The notes: a model not told the origin generated them from the sequence alone. Shown: positions 1 through 16,740, numbered from the stretch's first letter. The stretch is 64,000 bases of DNA from Hoplostethus atlanticus (GCA_034670405.1 JAXDDX010000042.1:185001-249000); one strand, 5' to 3'. Program-made: numbers and translations.

Positions 1-374
1 GCCCCAAAAAAAATCATCTTAAAAAAAACCATTCATATTATTAAACCAGCTTTGGAAACCGTTTTGAACTGATATCAGGATGGTATCTAGGTATCTAGGT
101 ATCTAGGTTTCCCAAAACGATGCAGGTAGCAGCGCTGGACGACTGCGGACGTGGTCGCTGTGTTTTTTCCAGGTTTTCAAGGTTGTACAACATCTGGTCA
201 ACAGAAAACCGCTTTGATTCCTGGCTGGGGAAAATTGGAATAGTCGGATAGAATAGAAAGTATGGGAGTTTTTCCTTGTCCTCGTGTACCACCATTTACT
301 GCTGTCACACGTTGGGCACCGTGCAGCCCTTTGAGACTGTAACCGTGATTAAGGACTCAAATGTGATGTGAAAT

Positions 375-480
375 AGAAAAGTGAAGCTGAAGAAGCCTGG
401 ACGCCGTTCAGCAAGGCACTCAGCCCCCGCTGTCCCAGAGCAGCAGACTGTGGTTGTACTGGGCAGCTGCCAGGTGCACA
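375..480. repeat. interspersed repeat fragment (SINE-like)
   Basis: This stretch resembles 29010-29115 of the window: both contain the phrase CAAGGCACT followed by a C-rich stretch and then TTGTACTGGGCAGCT. The 'GAGCAAGGCACT' phrase is typical of a very common teleost short repeat. The family name was not determined. Confidence 0.5.
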
Positions 481-719
481 ATGTTCCTCAGAGCTCCACA
501 AACAATAAATCTATAATACATAAAAGACAGTGAGACAAAGATGCCAGGCAGGGATTCAGAAGGGTTACGTAAGACTAAAACACTCAAAACCAATGAGAGC
601 AACACTAACGAGGCAGAGCCGGTCCAGCAGGAAGTGATTTAAACTGCAATATGAAACTTTACAGACATGAACAAAACGTAAAAAGGATTTACTGTAGCTG
701 ATCAGGTCTGTCTGACGCT

Positions 720-1090
720 GCCTGTTCATGCCTACATCCCAGTTTGTGTGAAATTGGCTTTTCAATGATGTTGGGACGTTTTGGGGGCGTGTACCATTTA
801 CTGTGGGTGTGTCGTGTGGGCGTGGCCAATGGTGATCAATGGAGGAAAGCAGGAAGAAAAGAGAGGACAGTGACGCTAAACGTTAAAAACACGGTGAACA
901 GCAGCGTGGCTTTTCATCTCAGATCGGCTGCGTCACCGTCGTCTTCTTCTTCTACACCTGTGGCGGCTTTAGGGACACCGGTCACCTCAGCCTCAGGACG
1001 GAGGCTGCTTCAAGGTAGACAGCTCATCAAGATGACTGACAGGTGTTGGGGCGGGACTAGCAATACACTTCACTGCCTCAAAATGTACGG
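720..1090. repeat. interspersed repeat, copy also at 28.77 kb
   Basis: It shares a TGTTCATGCCTA start, a GTGTACCAT...GGGCGTGGC segment and a CATCTCAGATC segment with 28769-28950. The two copies are diverged and indel-rich, which points to an old interspersed element rather than a local duplication. No coding capacity was recognised. Confidence 0.45.
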
Positions 1091-4000
1091 TTGAGTATTG
1101 TAGTTTCAGAAGGCCGAGACAGGACGTCACTCAGGGCTCGTTTTCTATTTTAGAAACCCATTTGGCTTGCAGATTATTCAAGTGGCCTGCTGAATCTCAG
1201 AACCCCACGGCCGCCGAGGGCAGCTGGGCGGGAGGAGTCAGCTCAGCTCAGCCTGACAAGTCGTCGGACGAGTCTCCGAGTTAACAGGAGCAGACAGGTG
1301 AGATCAAGTCTCCCCCGCAGAACAATAAGGCTTCCTCACGGCTGGCCTTAATGTCACAGTGATCCGTGAAACAGTGGTGACACGTAATGCGCTGGAGCCA
1401 GTGTTCCTGCGACACGCCGTCAGCGCTGCGGGTGCATCGCTCTGTGATGCAGGAGATGCATGTGTTGTACTTTTACATTCATAATGCAAGGAGGAACTAC
1501 ATGTTGTTCTCCGCCGGATTTCACTGGATTTTGGTGACGCAAACATTTCATCAGTGAATCAACATTCATGTCGCAATACTACAATCGATGAAAGTACAGA
1601 TACTACTACTACTACTACTCTTACTGGTACCAGATATGGATGCCGGGCTAAAACAGGGTACTTTATTGAAGTATTTCCCCAAAACTGAGGCGCTATAAAT
1701 TACATTCAGTTACAAAGCAGAGCGACTAAAGGAAACTAGTGTATTGTGTCTCAATCATTTCTGTCCAAAGACCCAAAACTAGAACAGATCAGTGAAAGTT
1801 TACAACAAGAATCAGCATCAGTTTTAGAGTTTAGTGGTATTGGTACATCACTACTTAAAGGTGTCTTGAAATAAGTCACAAATACTACAAGAAACAAGTT
1901 CAACCCCTGCATAATTTCCTGTATCCTGTCAGTATCCTTAAATAACAGCATCAATTAAATACCTAAAATGTGAAACACCAAAATAAAGCCGACCTGTCCG
2001 TCTGCCTTCCCGCCAGTCAGCTTGGTGAGTGCAGCCAGGTAACCGTCCTGGTCCCTGTGGTGGCCTGGCCTGACCAGCACTCCGCAGGTCCACCGGGTCC
2101 AGCACCACATCCTGCCTTTGCTCAGAACCATCAAAAACCCAGTAACAAGGGTCCGGAGCTGCTCCCTCCCCTCGGCGCAGATTGGCCAAACCCCTCAAAC
2201 ACTCTCCAAATACACGTTTACTTTACCAGCTGTGTCAACACGCCGGGAACAACACCAGAAAACATTAACTTTTACTGGAAAAAGTATTTTCCGAGTCTCA
2301 GTAGGTCCTTTCATGTCTGCCCAGAGTGAAATGAAAGTAATCGCTCCGAGCCTTCATCAACACCTTGACACTGTGGTGTTACGACACTTTATGACACCTG
2401 AACAGAAAATGAAAGCAAAGCGTGAAGTCATGAAACCCCAAGAGAGTTCCCTGATCAGCTGAAAACAAACCCAACCTGTTGTTGGACAAACAGGTCTGGT
2501 GTTCTGTAAGGACTGTAATGTCAAAATGAACTACCAGGGTGGTGAATCACCACCACCAGAGGTTGGTAGATGTTGGCGGGAGGCTGGTGGGTCTGTCTGC
2601 CCTACCAGACATGGTTTGCAGGGTTGCTCTCCTAACCTCTGAGCTGCTGCTACCTCTCAGCACATATCAGTTAGTGGACACTTTCATCCAAAGCACCTCA
2701 CAGGTCCATGAGCGCCTGCATTTATTTACAGCTGCACTAGCCAACGTCGCACTTTGGCGGCCCCAAGTGGCAGCAGTAGGTAGCTCGGACGGTTGAAGGA
2801 TTTCATTGCCCTCTGCCTGAACTAAATATCACTGAATGTAGAGTCTGTCAACACTTCCATCTTGTACTGCATACAAATGAAACTTTATTAGAAGTAAACC
2901 TGTGATTACATGGTACCTTTAATAACTATTTAAGAGATTTTAATACTTTTTAAGGCCTGAAAGCGAGATAAAAACCTGTTTTAAGTACCCATGGATACCG
3001 TGTGTGTGCATTGGGAAATAAACCCGTCCAGGGAGCCTCCCGGGGGCATGCAGAGACAAGGCTGTGAAAGAAGCTTCCCATTCACACCCAGTGAAGCAAC
3101 TCAGCTCAGAGGCCTGCCTGTCTCCTGGCTGCTCTTAACAGCGTCTGGATTTATTCCCTGCCATTATTTGAGGCTCAGACCCATTCAGGTGCTCCTCCTA
3201 GCTCCGAGGTTTTGGCATTTAAAGATGCTTTCTCATGTCAACTGCAGCCAGCGAGGGATCACTGGGGGAGCAGGGTTTCTCCGAGGCTGATCTCCGTCCT
3301 CGGGGGAAAACACGTCTCTGTTTGTTTGGACTGTCTGGATCTTATTCATCGTTCCATCCCATGTTGGTTGGGTTCTGGTCAAATCCAGTTGTCTTTCTAT
3401 CTTGTGGAGTGTTTTTGTTCTTGTTTCTGTTGCCTGCTTTGATGTGAGATATTTCTATGAGCGCCTTGTTTTTGTTTTTTTTATCTCACCTGCACAAATT
3501 AATAGTTGCCTCTCTGCTTTTGATCACTGTATTTTATCAACTTTTTGTTATCAAGTCGCTTCTATGATTCATCACCGTGCAAAACAAACTAAACTACCAA
3601 TGCAAAGTTCATGTGCTCGTTGTATTGTAAGGCACCGTGGACAAAACCAATAACATGAAGTATCGACAAAATGATTACAGAGAAAATGACCATATGAAGT
3701 ATTTAGGCGACATTAAATCCAATAACCTGGGAAAACTGCGTATTGCAAATTTCAGTTAGTTATCATATAGGCCAACACTGTCATGTCGTAAATATCGAAT
3801 TTCACTTACAATGTTTGCTTTAGTTGAAAATAGTGAAGATGTTGATATAAGCAGGACAATTTAGTTCCAATCATCAAGATTAATAATCGCGATCACAATA
3901 TCTTCCAAATAATCCGAATGACTTCAGCCTCATGGCCGACGGGCTGCAGAGAGGAAGCCTCGGTCGACGCCGGAGAACGATTCAGGCTGCATGAAATACA

Positions 4001-5061
4001 ATCATCTACTGGGGCTGAGAGGAGACGCAGTCGGATGGGAAGTGACTGTGAGAAAGAGGGAAAGCCGACAGCTACCAGCAGAGACCCAGTCCTCTCACTG
4101 GCAGCAGAGCGGAGCGTCAAATCAACCTTTATTCATACTGCACTTTTCAGACGACGGTGGAACCCAAAGGGTCATGAAAAAGACGGAAAGAGACACCCCA
4201 GAACATAACGGCACACAAGAACAAGTCAAAATAACTACATCACTATATTTTATATAGTTTAATAAAACTATATAAAAGAGGCGGTAAAAACCAAAAACAA
4301 CATATTGAGAGGAGGAGATTCTCAAAGGCTCTCTATTGACACAAGTCCTACATCAACAACACCGCCATCAAACGCTCTCCTCAGTAAAACTCTCTGATGC
4401 TGCTGGGTCATAACACATTTATTATCAGGATTATTACACAGAAACGCAGCAACTCAATGGTTAAGCGCCGTGGGAGTAGAACAGGCATGACCACACATGT
4501 CAAAATATCAAAGGGCATGGCCTCCTCCGCGGGGAGACGGTTGCCTGGGTGTGTTGGGTCGGTGGCAACCCGACACACAGCAGCTGAGCTAAGGCTGCGT
4601 TCACACCAAGCACGTTTGCAGCGGTTTGATGCAGCTCTGCAGCGTTTCCTCCGCTAGTCCGGTTCGATGGCCAGGTGGGAACGACGCCATTCACCAAATA
4701 ACCGACCGAGACGCCTGAACACGTCTCAGTCCTCTAACAAGAGAACTGTGGTGGTTCGTTAGGAGGGAGAACCTAATCCGAACCAACAGGAAACAACCCA
4801 AAATGCAAGGGATTATGGGTATAAGAGGGACAGGACTCCCTATTTTCACGCCAGTTCACCTGGGGGCGGGGCCTTACGTCTTGCGTCACACTGAGTCCAT
4901 CCTCCCACTGAGCACCACTCGTCTTTTCAACGTGGCGTGTTGGTTTTTATCTCTCAGACCGCAGATCAAATCAGAAACATCTTTTCAATGCACATTGTCA
5001 ATTTCTTTCCCGCAAAATACTGTGGCTACCTAGTATGTACACACAGGTAGATATTTGAAAA

Positions 5062-5096
<35 letters not shown>

Positions 5097-5206
5097 CACT
5101 GCAAGCACACTCAGTTTGGGGCATGCTCAAACACACACACATACACATAAACACTCTGGTATGTACGTACACTGCAGACACACATATACTAGAAAAGATG
5201 AACACA

Positions 5207-5244
<38 letters not shown>

Positions 5245-5282
5245 TACTTTAATATACGCACACACACTTGTGGGCACGCAGC

Positions 5283-5331
<49 letters not shown>

Positions 5332-5417
5332 TTGAATGTATGCACTCACTCTTGTGGGTGTGCAGAAACACACACACACACAAAAACACACTTGCCTGGA
5401 CTTGCAGTCACACGCAG

Positions 5418-5473
<56 letters not shown>
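5062..5473. repeat. cluster of CA microsatellites
   Basis: Several CA tracts (about 5062-5096, 5209-5240, 5284-5330 and 5419-5473) are separated by short unique or degenerate pieces. The cluster creates long apparent open frames of His-Thr or Cys-Val repeats, which are artefacts. It ends about 20 bases from the possible exon at 5500-5595. Confidence 0.95.
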
Positions 5474-5475
<2 letters not shown>

Positions 5476-5499
5476 AGCGGCGGCCGGCTCTCTGCTCAC

Positions 5500-5595
5500 C
5501 AGGTCGTCCAGAATGGTGACGGGGAAATCGAACATGCACATCTTGACGGGCTGGGCCAGCGCCTTGTGCAGGCTGAACAGGGACTTGGCCTCCAT
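5500..5595 (-). CDS. possible coding exon, unrecognised protein
   Basis: On the minus strand an ATG at 5595 opens 32 codons of ordinary composition (starting MEAKSLFSLHKAL and ending VTILDDL), followed at 5499 by a good donor, GTGAGC. Just before the ATG there is also an acceptor-like GTGCAG after a T-rich stretch, so it could be an internal exon with the frame open further upstream. The amino-acid sequence looks protein-like in contrast to the surrounding CA-repeat frames, but I did not recognise the family and no continuation exon was identified downstream (towards position 1). Treat it as a candidate only. A long Cys/Val frame that reads on past the donor into the CA repeats is not credible. 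Confidence 0.35.
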
Positions 5596-6189
5596 GCTGC
5601 ACACGGACCGCCGCACGGCATCAAACACACGACAACAACAACAACAAAAATAAGGAACTCCCCGGCTGACAGCTCGCTCGCTCTGCCTCTCACCGAAGAC
5701 TGGGAGGAATCTGTCTCGGAGAAAAAGAGGAACCCCCCCACCACCACCACCACCAGCACCACTCCTCCACTCCCCTCGCTTCCTTCAGGTCCTCCCTCCC
5801 TCCCTCCCTCCCTCTTCCTCTTCTCTTTTTTTCTCGCAGGGGAATGTCTGAACCCTCAGCAGCTGCTCTCTCGTAGATGTACTGTAGGTTTTTACCAAAC
5901 CTCTTGCCACGACTGCAGCGTTTTTTTTAACACTCAGACTCGCCACAACACCGCATGAGTCTGGCCGAAGGAGGGGCTGAGAAAGCATTGCAAGATCAAA
6001 TGCAGCAGGTATCCAGTTGGCTTCTGATTCGCCGCCTGATTCCCTTCTGGCTGCTGCAGTGACTTAATCAAAGGAAGAGGAGACACACTGATTTGCTTCT
6101 GCGATGCCAGACTGTCTGTATGAACCTATTACAGATGAGGGATGAGGCAGGATGAACGCTTCTGAGGCTAATGTATGAATCAGCCTTGC

Positions 6190-6239
6190 CTGGGGGTGGA
6201 GGGGTGGGTGGGTGGGTGGGTGGGTGGGTGGGGGCGGGA
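6190..6239 (+). repeat. GGGT tetranucleotide repeat, G-rich
   Basis: A run of GGGT units is flanked by longer G runs. On the plus strand it meets the simple G-quadruplex pattern (at least four runs of three or more G with short loops). No neighbouring gene was recognised. Confidence 0.85.
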
Positions 6240-6370
6240 TGACCACCAGCCAAATGAGGGTACATGCTGATAAATTTAGTCTGCAGCTGGTTAGTTAGTC
6301 GACTCAACCACCAGGCGTTTTGGCAGCGTACCAACCTTTGTCTGAAAATCGTTTTCTATTGTTTACAAGT

Positions 6371-6440
6371 GCAGTGGTTCTCAACCCAGTCCTCAAGGAC
6401 CCCCGGTCCTCAAGGACCCCCGGTCCTGCAGGTTCAGCTC
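6371..6440. mobile_element. hAT-type terminal sequence with internal duplication
   Basis: The segment begins with CAGTGGTTCTCAAC, which is the common terminal inverted repeat sequence of hAT/Charlie-like non-autonomous elements in vertebrates. The following TCCTCAAGGACCCCCGG phrase is present twice in tandem. Similar terminal sequences occur at about 35395-35411 (reverse) and 63837-63852. Confidence 0.5.
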
Positions 6441-6442
6441 CA

Positions 6443-6521
6443 GCTCTACTCAGGCACCTGAACCAATTAGAGGCTTCAGGTTTTCATGATACCTTAATTG
6501 GTTCAGGTGCCTGAGTAGAGC
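6443..6521. repeat. perfect 27-bp inverted repeat
   Basis: Positions 6443-6469 and 6495-6521 are exact reverse complements of each other (27 of 27 bases), separated by 25 bases. The arms contain CAGGCACCTGAACCAATTA and its complement. The structure sits immediately inside a hAT-like element and is likely part of it, but perfect arms suggest recent formation or conversion. Confidence 0.85.
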
Positions 6522-6707
6522 AAAATTAGCAAAATAATTGATTCCTGTGTTGACTTAGCCACTAGTTAGAAAATCACCGAGCTACTTCCTGGTCTGTGAA
6601 CGCACCGCGCACCAACCTAGAGCTGTTCATGCTGGTGTGACTTATAGACACACTGGGTTTCCCTCATGAGGACTCTGAGGGTCTGGAGGCCTGGAGAGAC
6701 AGACCGG

Positions 6708-7635
6708 GAACCAACTCACTGAAGGAGTTACACACCAACCAACCTACCAACTCACTGAAGGAGTTACACACCAACCAACCAACCACCTCACTGAAGGAGT
6801 TACACACTAACCAACCAACCAACTCACTGAAAGAGTTACACACCAAGCCACCAACTCACTGAAGGAGTTACACACCAACCATCCAACCAACTCACTGAAG
6901 GAGTTACACACCAACCAACCAACTCACTGAAGGAGTTACACACCAACCAACCAACCACCTCACTGAAGGAGTTACACACCAACCAACCAACCAACTCACT
7001 GAAAGAGTTACACACCAACCTACCAACTCACTGAAGGAGTTACACACCAACCAACCTACCAACTCACTGAAGGAGTTACACACCAACCATCCAACCAACT
7101 CACTGAAAGAGTTACACACCAACCATCCAACCAACTCACTGAAGGAGTTACACACCAACCAACCTACCAACTCACTGAAGGAGTTACACACCAACCAACT
7201 CACTGAAAGAGTTACACACCAACCTACCAACTCACTGAAGGAGTTACACACCAACCAACCAACCACCTCACTGAAGGAGTTACACACCAACCAACCAACC
7301 AACTCACTGAAAGAGTTACACACCAACCTACCAACTCACTGAAGGAGTTACACACCAACCAACCAACCAACTCACTGAAGGAGTTACACACCAACCATCC
7401 AACCAACTCACTGAAGGAGTTAACACCAACCAACCAACCAACTCACTGAAGGAGTTACACACCAACCAACCAACCAACTCACTGAAAGAGTTACACACCA
7501 ACCTACCAACTCACTGAAGGAGTTACACACCAACCAACCTACCAACTCACTGAAGGAGTTACACACCAACCATCCAACCAACTCACTGAAAGAGTTACAC
7601 ACCAAGCCACCAACTCACTGAGAGTTACACACCAG
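6708..7635. repeat. minisatellite, about 27 units of 27-37 bp
   Basis: A repeated unit built around ACTCACTGAAGGAGTTACAC, with a variable ACCAACC-type spacer, is present about 27 times. Units vary at two places: GAAGGAG versus GAAAGAG in the core, and spacers of type ACCAACC, ACCATCC, ACCTACC or AAGCCACC. Runs of variants recur in the same order (for example near 6920-7060 and 7230-7370), so there is higher-order structure. Open frames across it are translations of the repeat and not genes. Confidence 0.95.
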
Positions 7636-7639
7636 AAAT

Positions 7640-8780
7640 GCCTTGTTTGATAAAACGACCAGGTAGTCAAGAGCTTTCCCCTGCTACACAATATTGACCA
7701 AAAAAATAAATCACATTGTATTGATAAATACTATGAACCAGGGAGCTAGTTAGCGACCTGTCCTGTTTTCTCCTGTCCTGTTTTTTTATTCTCATGGATG
7801 TACACCTTCAGACATTACACATTTGTCAGTAATCGTTGTAGAAAGACAATAAAACCCTTACGGATGTTCTTCAATGTGATTATGGGAACATCAGTGATGC
7901 CGTTGGTACTCGGCTGCACTTGTTGCAGCACCATCAGTAAAGAACGGCGTTATTGCGATACTGAGATACATCACACTTGTAAAATGTTCAGAAAATTGCA
8001 CAGGTGGGGAAAAGGATTGGCTCAGTCTGAATACAGTGACATGAAACTGGGTGCAGGTCAGGGGTTCCCCACCAGAACACCACCTGAAACACCTCCCTCC
8101 ACATTGGTCGATCCAGACATTTTGATATTTATTTCCATCGACTGTGCAGCACTAGAGCGCCATGCAGCTTCTTCCTCTCTGGCTGCAAACTTTCAAAAAC
8201 ATTTTAGCCGAGCTGAAATTGAACCTTGCCATATGTAGGTCACGCGGCTTTTACACTAAATGACTGAAGCGGTTCTTCTGCCATGACACAAAGTTTGTTG
8301 ACCTGAAAACAGCGTGTAAAAAAACTCCATGTTCTGAAAACAAGTCTGTGTTTTGACAGTGTGGTTTTTATCACTTGGCTTCTCTGCTTCGCTGTGCAAA
8401 TACGCTAAATTCATCTCATTTTCGTGTAAACATCTACTGGTTGTAATTATTAACTGTGGCTTTTGGGAAATAATATTGCAAAACAATACAGGATGGCCCC
8501 GCCTCCTATCCGCTATGCAGCCAAGTGAGCAGACAGCATCGTGCTCCCTCATACCAAACGGGTTTCCACACTTAACAATCTGTTAAAATCCCTATTTGGA
8601 AGTTGACAGGCGTCCTAGATATTAGAAGTGTGTGTTGGCTCTCAGCCTGGGGACCGGGGGGGAATTCAAACGAGAACAGGGACCGAATTCTTCCCCCCCG
8701 ATTCAGATGGAAATGATGCCCGACGTCAAGATTTAAAGTACAGCAGCAGGCGGAGATGGAGCGCTGTTGGTTTTCACAAG
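7640..8780. other. non-coding, nothing recognised
   Basis: No exon, RNA gene or named repeat was recognised. Several open frames exist but none has protein-like composition with splice sites. Confidence 0.4.
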
Positions 8781-8787
8781 CGGAGAT

Positions 8788-8790
<3 letters not shown>

Positions 8791-8870
<80 letters not shown>
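8791..8870. repeat. (AG)40 microsatellite
   Basis: Eighty bases of uninterrupted AG dinucleotides. Confidence 0.98.
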
Positions 8871-8871
<1 letters not shown>

Positions 8872-11131
8872 CTGAAACACACTGGGAGCTGCTTTCAAAT
8901 GCAGAGGCCGTCCCACAGATGAATACTGTAGAAGAGCAGTTGTCATGGAAACTGGGAGGCAAAGCCGTCTCTTCGTAGGGCTATATAAGACACGACCACC
9001 CCCCCACCCCCCCCCCCAGCCAGGACAGGAAGCCAGACTGTAACCTGCAGGTCCGCTTCCTGTGGACTAAGACAAAGGCAGGACAGGGTGGTGCAGGTAC
9101 ACAACCCAGCAAACATGTGATGGATGGAGACGTGCAGAAGTTCAACATAACAAACAAACATTTTCAAAGATATTCAGGTCCCGATTTCACAAAACGATGC
9201 CGGTAGCAGCGATGGACGTCGTCTATATTTAGACGTGTTTTCAGTGGCTGGTGCAGGTCGGCGTATCAACGTCACAGTATCACAATATTTGCTGGGACTT
9301 CATGATGTTGAGTTTCGACTCACTAGACTCACAATGTTGCATTTACATGTTGCATTCAGGTGACGCTCTTAAAATTTTCCATGATAAATAGGACCAATAT
9401 TATCAGGACATTTCTGATCTGAAGTGGATCAACAAGCAGCCGAGCTGAGACATTCAACATTTCACTGGTTGGAGAAAAAAGATCTCCAACAAATTTCCGT
9501 GACATTTCCAAAACTATATGTACATGTTCCATTTTCCATAACTTTTCCAGGCCTGGAACACACACTTGTTGAATTGTTGATGACTTTTCCAGGTTTCCCA
9601 TGACTGTAGGAACCCTGTAAGGAATAACCCATTGTTCAGACAGGCAGGTCCAATCCGATTCTTTCACATGGAATCGGATTGGATCACTTGTAAGTTACAA
9701 CGGGGACAGTCAGCCTTAAAGATGTGAAAAACAAATCAGGTTTGCCTGAAAGGAAAATCAGAGCATCAAACCCTGCCAGTGAAACACCCAGACCGAGCCA
9801 AGAAAACCCTTTGCAACAAGTCTAAATAGTATTACCAGGTACACTGAGTACACTCTGCAACACTGTTCATACAACTCTCATAATGCAACAGTGCCAGGAC
9901 AGATACAGAACAGCTTTCAAGGACAATGCCTTCCTCCACACACACAACTAACGCTTGTGATGAAACAATTTCCCCCGGGAGGAAAAAAAAACTCTGATTC
10001 TTGTCACATTCCATCAGACAAAGAAGTCAGATATGCTTGGAGTGAAGTCAAGCTTCAAGAGCGAAGTGCTTTTCCGAGCGCTGGAATGCGTGGCCGAGAC
10101 AGAAACGCTCACAGCTTTATCGGCACGCCGTAGCACACAACTCTTACAATGGTGGGAGGCAAACAAATGTTTAAAAGAGGATAAACATCAATAATGTGAC
10201 AGGAGGGGAAACGGGATTTGCAGCGAGGACAGACAAAGAGTGAGAGAAGATTGTGATGATTAAAATGTAGGTCCTGAACACAGCAGACTGGAAGGCCTGT
10301 ACGCTAGGCCAGCGGCTCTCATCCTTCCTGGCTCACAACCACCAAAGACAAAGCCATGCCTGCATGCTGAACGTTGACACATCATGTTTATTTCATCAGT
10401 TATTAGTGGATTAAAACCATGAGAGGCACGTTGGCAGCTCCAAATGGCAGTGAGAGGTAACTGTATGAAAACCTCCGTCTTATAACTAAACTTCTTTATA
10501 CTAAAGGATAGTAAAGGGACAATAAAGACAAAACCTCTAACGTTGCTGAGTCCAGCTTTCTCTGGCGCTCGCTGCTGTTTAGGAGACAGTTTCATTTCGT
10601 CACTTCCTGTGGGCGGAGAAGTGCCCATACCCGACACCAGAATCTAATCTTCTCTGTCACAGCTCCACTTTGTGATTTAGTCTCTTAAGACACCTGGATT
10701 TTTACATTAAAATCTCCCCTAGTGCAGCTTTAAAAACACTCCATAAATAATATTAGGATTACATCCTGCAGGGGATGCTGACCTTCGGGTTGAGGAGGGA
10801 GGGATAAACACAGACACATCCTCTCCAATCTCACCTCACCCAACTTCGCCTCGACTCCCTCAATCTAAACCGTAAGAGACCAAATCTGTAAAGCTGATGT
10901 CTTGAGGGATGGCTTGGCTGTGGAGGTAAACAAGAGGAAGCAGAACCCCCTCCACCCGTGGTTCTTGGACACTAAAGCCCATGAGGGGTATTGACGGAAG
11001 GACATTTCCTAGAGGGCTTCCCCTTCAGCGGCTATGAATATAACTGGGGGTATTGTTAATGGATCCCAGTGCAGAAGAAAAAACAACCAACACAAGGGAC
11101 ACCAGCTGGAGAGAGAGAGAGACTGACAGGA

Positions 11132-11134
<3 letters not shown>

Positions 11135-11204
<70 letters not shown>
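11135..11204. repeat. GA microsatellite
   Basis: About 35 uninterrupted GA units followed by a short CAGA run. Confidence 0.97.
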
Positions 11205-11222
<18 letters not shown>

Positions 11223-12229
11223 CCTGGAAGGCAGGTCAGAGTCAGGGAAATGCAGGTTCAGAGGTATTGATCACCTGCAGCATCAACCTGATCATTGTAC
11301 ATAACCACTGGAGCCTGGCAGTTCAATCACCAGTACTCTGACTGCACGAGGTGGGGCTGCTCTCCTCCCGGTTCAATTAACGTTTAATTAAAACTAAACT
11401 CTGCTCAGGTGTCCATCAATACCTTTATAATCGATCACGGCATCGACAACTGGTTTGATACGCTACCTGTTTTTCCAGCATGATCATTCTCTCAGTATCA
11501 TGACCTTCATGGAGTCTGTATCCATACAAGTTCAGGTTAGATGCACTCCTCCTCTGCCAGCATCTTTTCACGGATTAGCAACAAAAAAAATGTAACGTTA
11601 CTGATGCTAACGTCAACGTTGGGAGGCTAGTAGGCAGCTATTATGCTTTATCCTTGAGGGAAATGTCCTCGGCGGCTCCAGCACGTCTTGGTATCAGTAT
11701 AAAAAAGCATTATTCGTATTTATTCGGGGAAAACACCGGCCAGAAAACGGGGAGAAAAAACAACCAACGGCGAGCTGTGAGCTAGCTAGCTAGCGTTAGC
11801 CAGCTAAACCCAGCGATTATCAAAAAAAATGTATTTGTCTTCAGCCTTCATCATTCGCTCGCTCCCCTCCAGCCGTGCAAGGAAAATAAAACGGGACGCT
11901 CGCATCTTGTGTGGGCTGTCCTTATAAAATCCTTATACAATCCTTGTCGTTATTCGACGACATCCCAGTAAACACGGACAGTCAGGGTAGATGTGATTTG
12001 ACCACTGTAATATTGATGCTTAAATGGATGCTGCTGGCTGGGCATCTCTGCCCCACCAAGACGCTGCTGCGGTCGAAAAGGTCCACAGCATCTCTGAGTA
12101 CTGACGTTCTTGAACGCGCCCACGTAGCACTCGGCGCAACGCAGCGGGGCACGACGCTCTTGAACAACCCCCGCCCCCGGAGGAACGCTTGTATGGAAAA
12201 TAAAGGTTAACCATATTCATTCTGGTTTC

Positions 12230-12690
12230 CAAATAAAACAAAAGAAATACATTATGAAATACAATATTACATAAAATATATCCACGCAATCAGATGTTGT
12301 CTAAGCTCAACGATATTGAAGATAAATGTGTCTTTTGTAACAAAGATGGCAAATCTATCATACATTTATTCTATGAATTTTGTACAAATTGTGCAAAGAA
12401 AAATGTTATTTTTCACATGGACACATTTCACATATTTTTTTATTCTGACTGGAAATATTTTCATACATAAAGTAAAATTTAAGTTACCAAATGCAACATG
12501 TATTTACTTGAAATAGATAGAAATAGAATAGTGAAAGAAAACAAAAGAATAAAAGCACCTTATTTCTGAATTATTATGACTGTAATGTATCTCTTTGTTG
12601 TGCACAATATTCATGCTACAAGAATGCTTGATAATGACACGATTATCCTTTACATGTATCAAATGAAGTGTCAATAAAGTTGGGGGTGAA
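12230..12690 (+). mobile_element. LINE 3' end (reverse-transcriptase C-terminal remnant)
   Basis: From about 12294 a short plus-strand frame reads LSKLNDIEDKCVFCN, then ...IIHLFYEFC, which is the Cys-containing C-terminal motif (CxFC...HLFxxC) found at the end of ORF2 in fish L1-like elements. It is followed by an AT-rich 3' region and a TCAATAAAGTT tail near 12670-12685. Only the very end of the element is present. The tail stops about 40 bases upstream of the ptges2 start codon, so it may contribute to that promoter. Confidence 0.65.
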
Positions 12691-12731
12691 AAACCGTCCT
12701 GAGGCATTGTGGGACTTTATCTAAAGCCAAG

Positions 12732-16302
<3,571 letters not shown>

Positions 16303-16740
16303 AGCCGGTTACCGGGCGGAGGAGATCCGAGTCCACCGAGCACTTCCAGCCTCGAGAGACTGACTCGGGCAGACGTCGCGAGAAACTGACCAGCTTTTTT
16401 TTTTTTTTTTGCAATGCGTGGTAAATCTCACGCACTACCGAACTGTTTAGGAATGGTTACTGCCCGGTTGATTTCCTGCTAGACGCACATGAATTTGAAC
16501 ACGTTGATTTTGTTTGAATGAATTGGCTGCAGGCAGATGTGTAGACGCAGAGATCCCTTGGCTCTGTTCAGCTGAAGTACTACGACGCCCAAACTGAGAC
16601 CACAGTACTGGTTTACTGGTTTACTGGTTTACTGCAAACATGTGTCAGCCAGATACTGCCGTTAAATCACCAAGCAGCATTCGGGGGGGGGGTCATCCCA
16701 TCTTCCATTTGTTTTTGTTGTTGTTGCCAAAAAAAGCATG

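Larger units (their letters stand above)
1..5492. other. gene-free left flank
   Basis: No coding exon with recognisable protein similarity and consistent splice sites was found here on either strand. The stretch holds fragments of interspersed repeats (about 375-480 and 720-1090), a short ACT repeat near 1600-1620 and, from 5060, the CA-repeat cluster. If the possible minus-strand exon ending at 5500 is real, this stretch would be its downstream intron. Confidence 0.5.

Noticed and set aside
5026..5958. Long open frames on both strands with His-Thr or Cys-Val repeats
   Set aside because: They are translations of CA microsatellites. Only the small non-repetitive piece at 5500-5595 was kept, as a candidate.
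6664..7605. Tandem frames reading VCNSFSELVGWL, and a CRISPR-like look of regular repeats
   Set aside because: The units are tandem without unique spacers, lengths vary, and the host is a vertebrate. It is a minisatellite.
8976..8990. TATA-box-like CTATATAAG
   Set aside because: No gene start was recognised downstream, so a promoter call is not supported.
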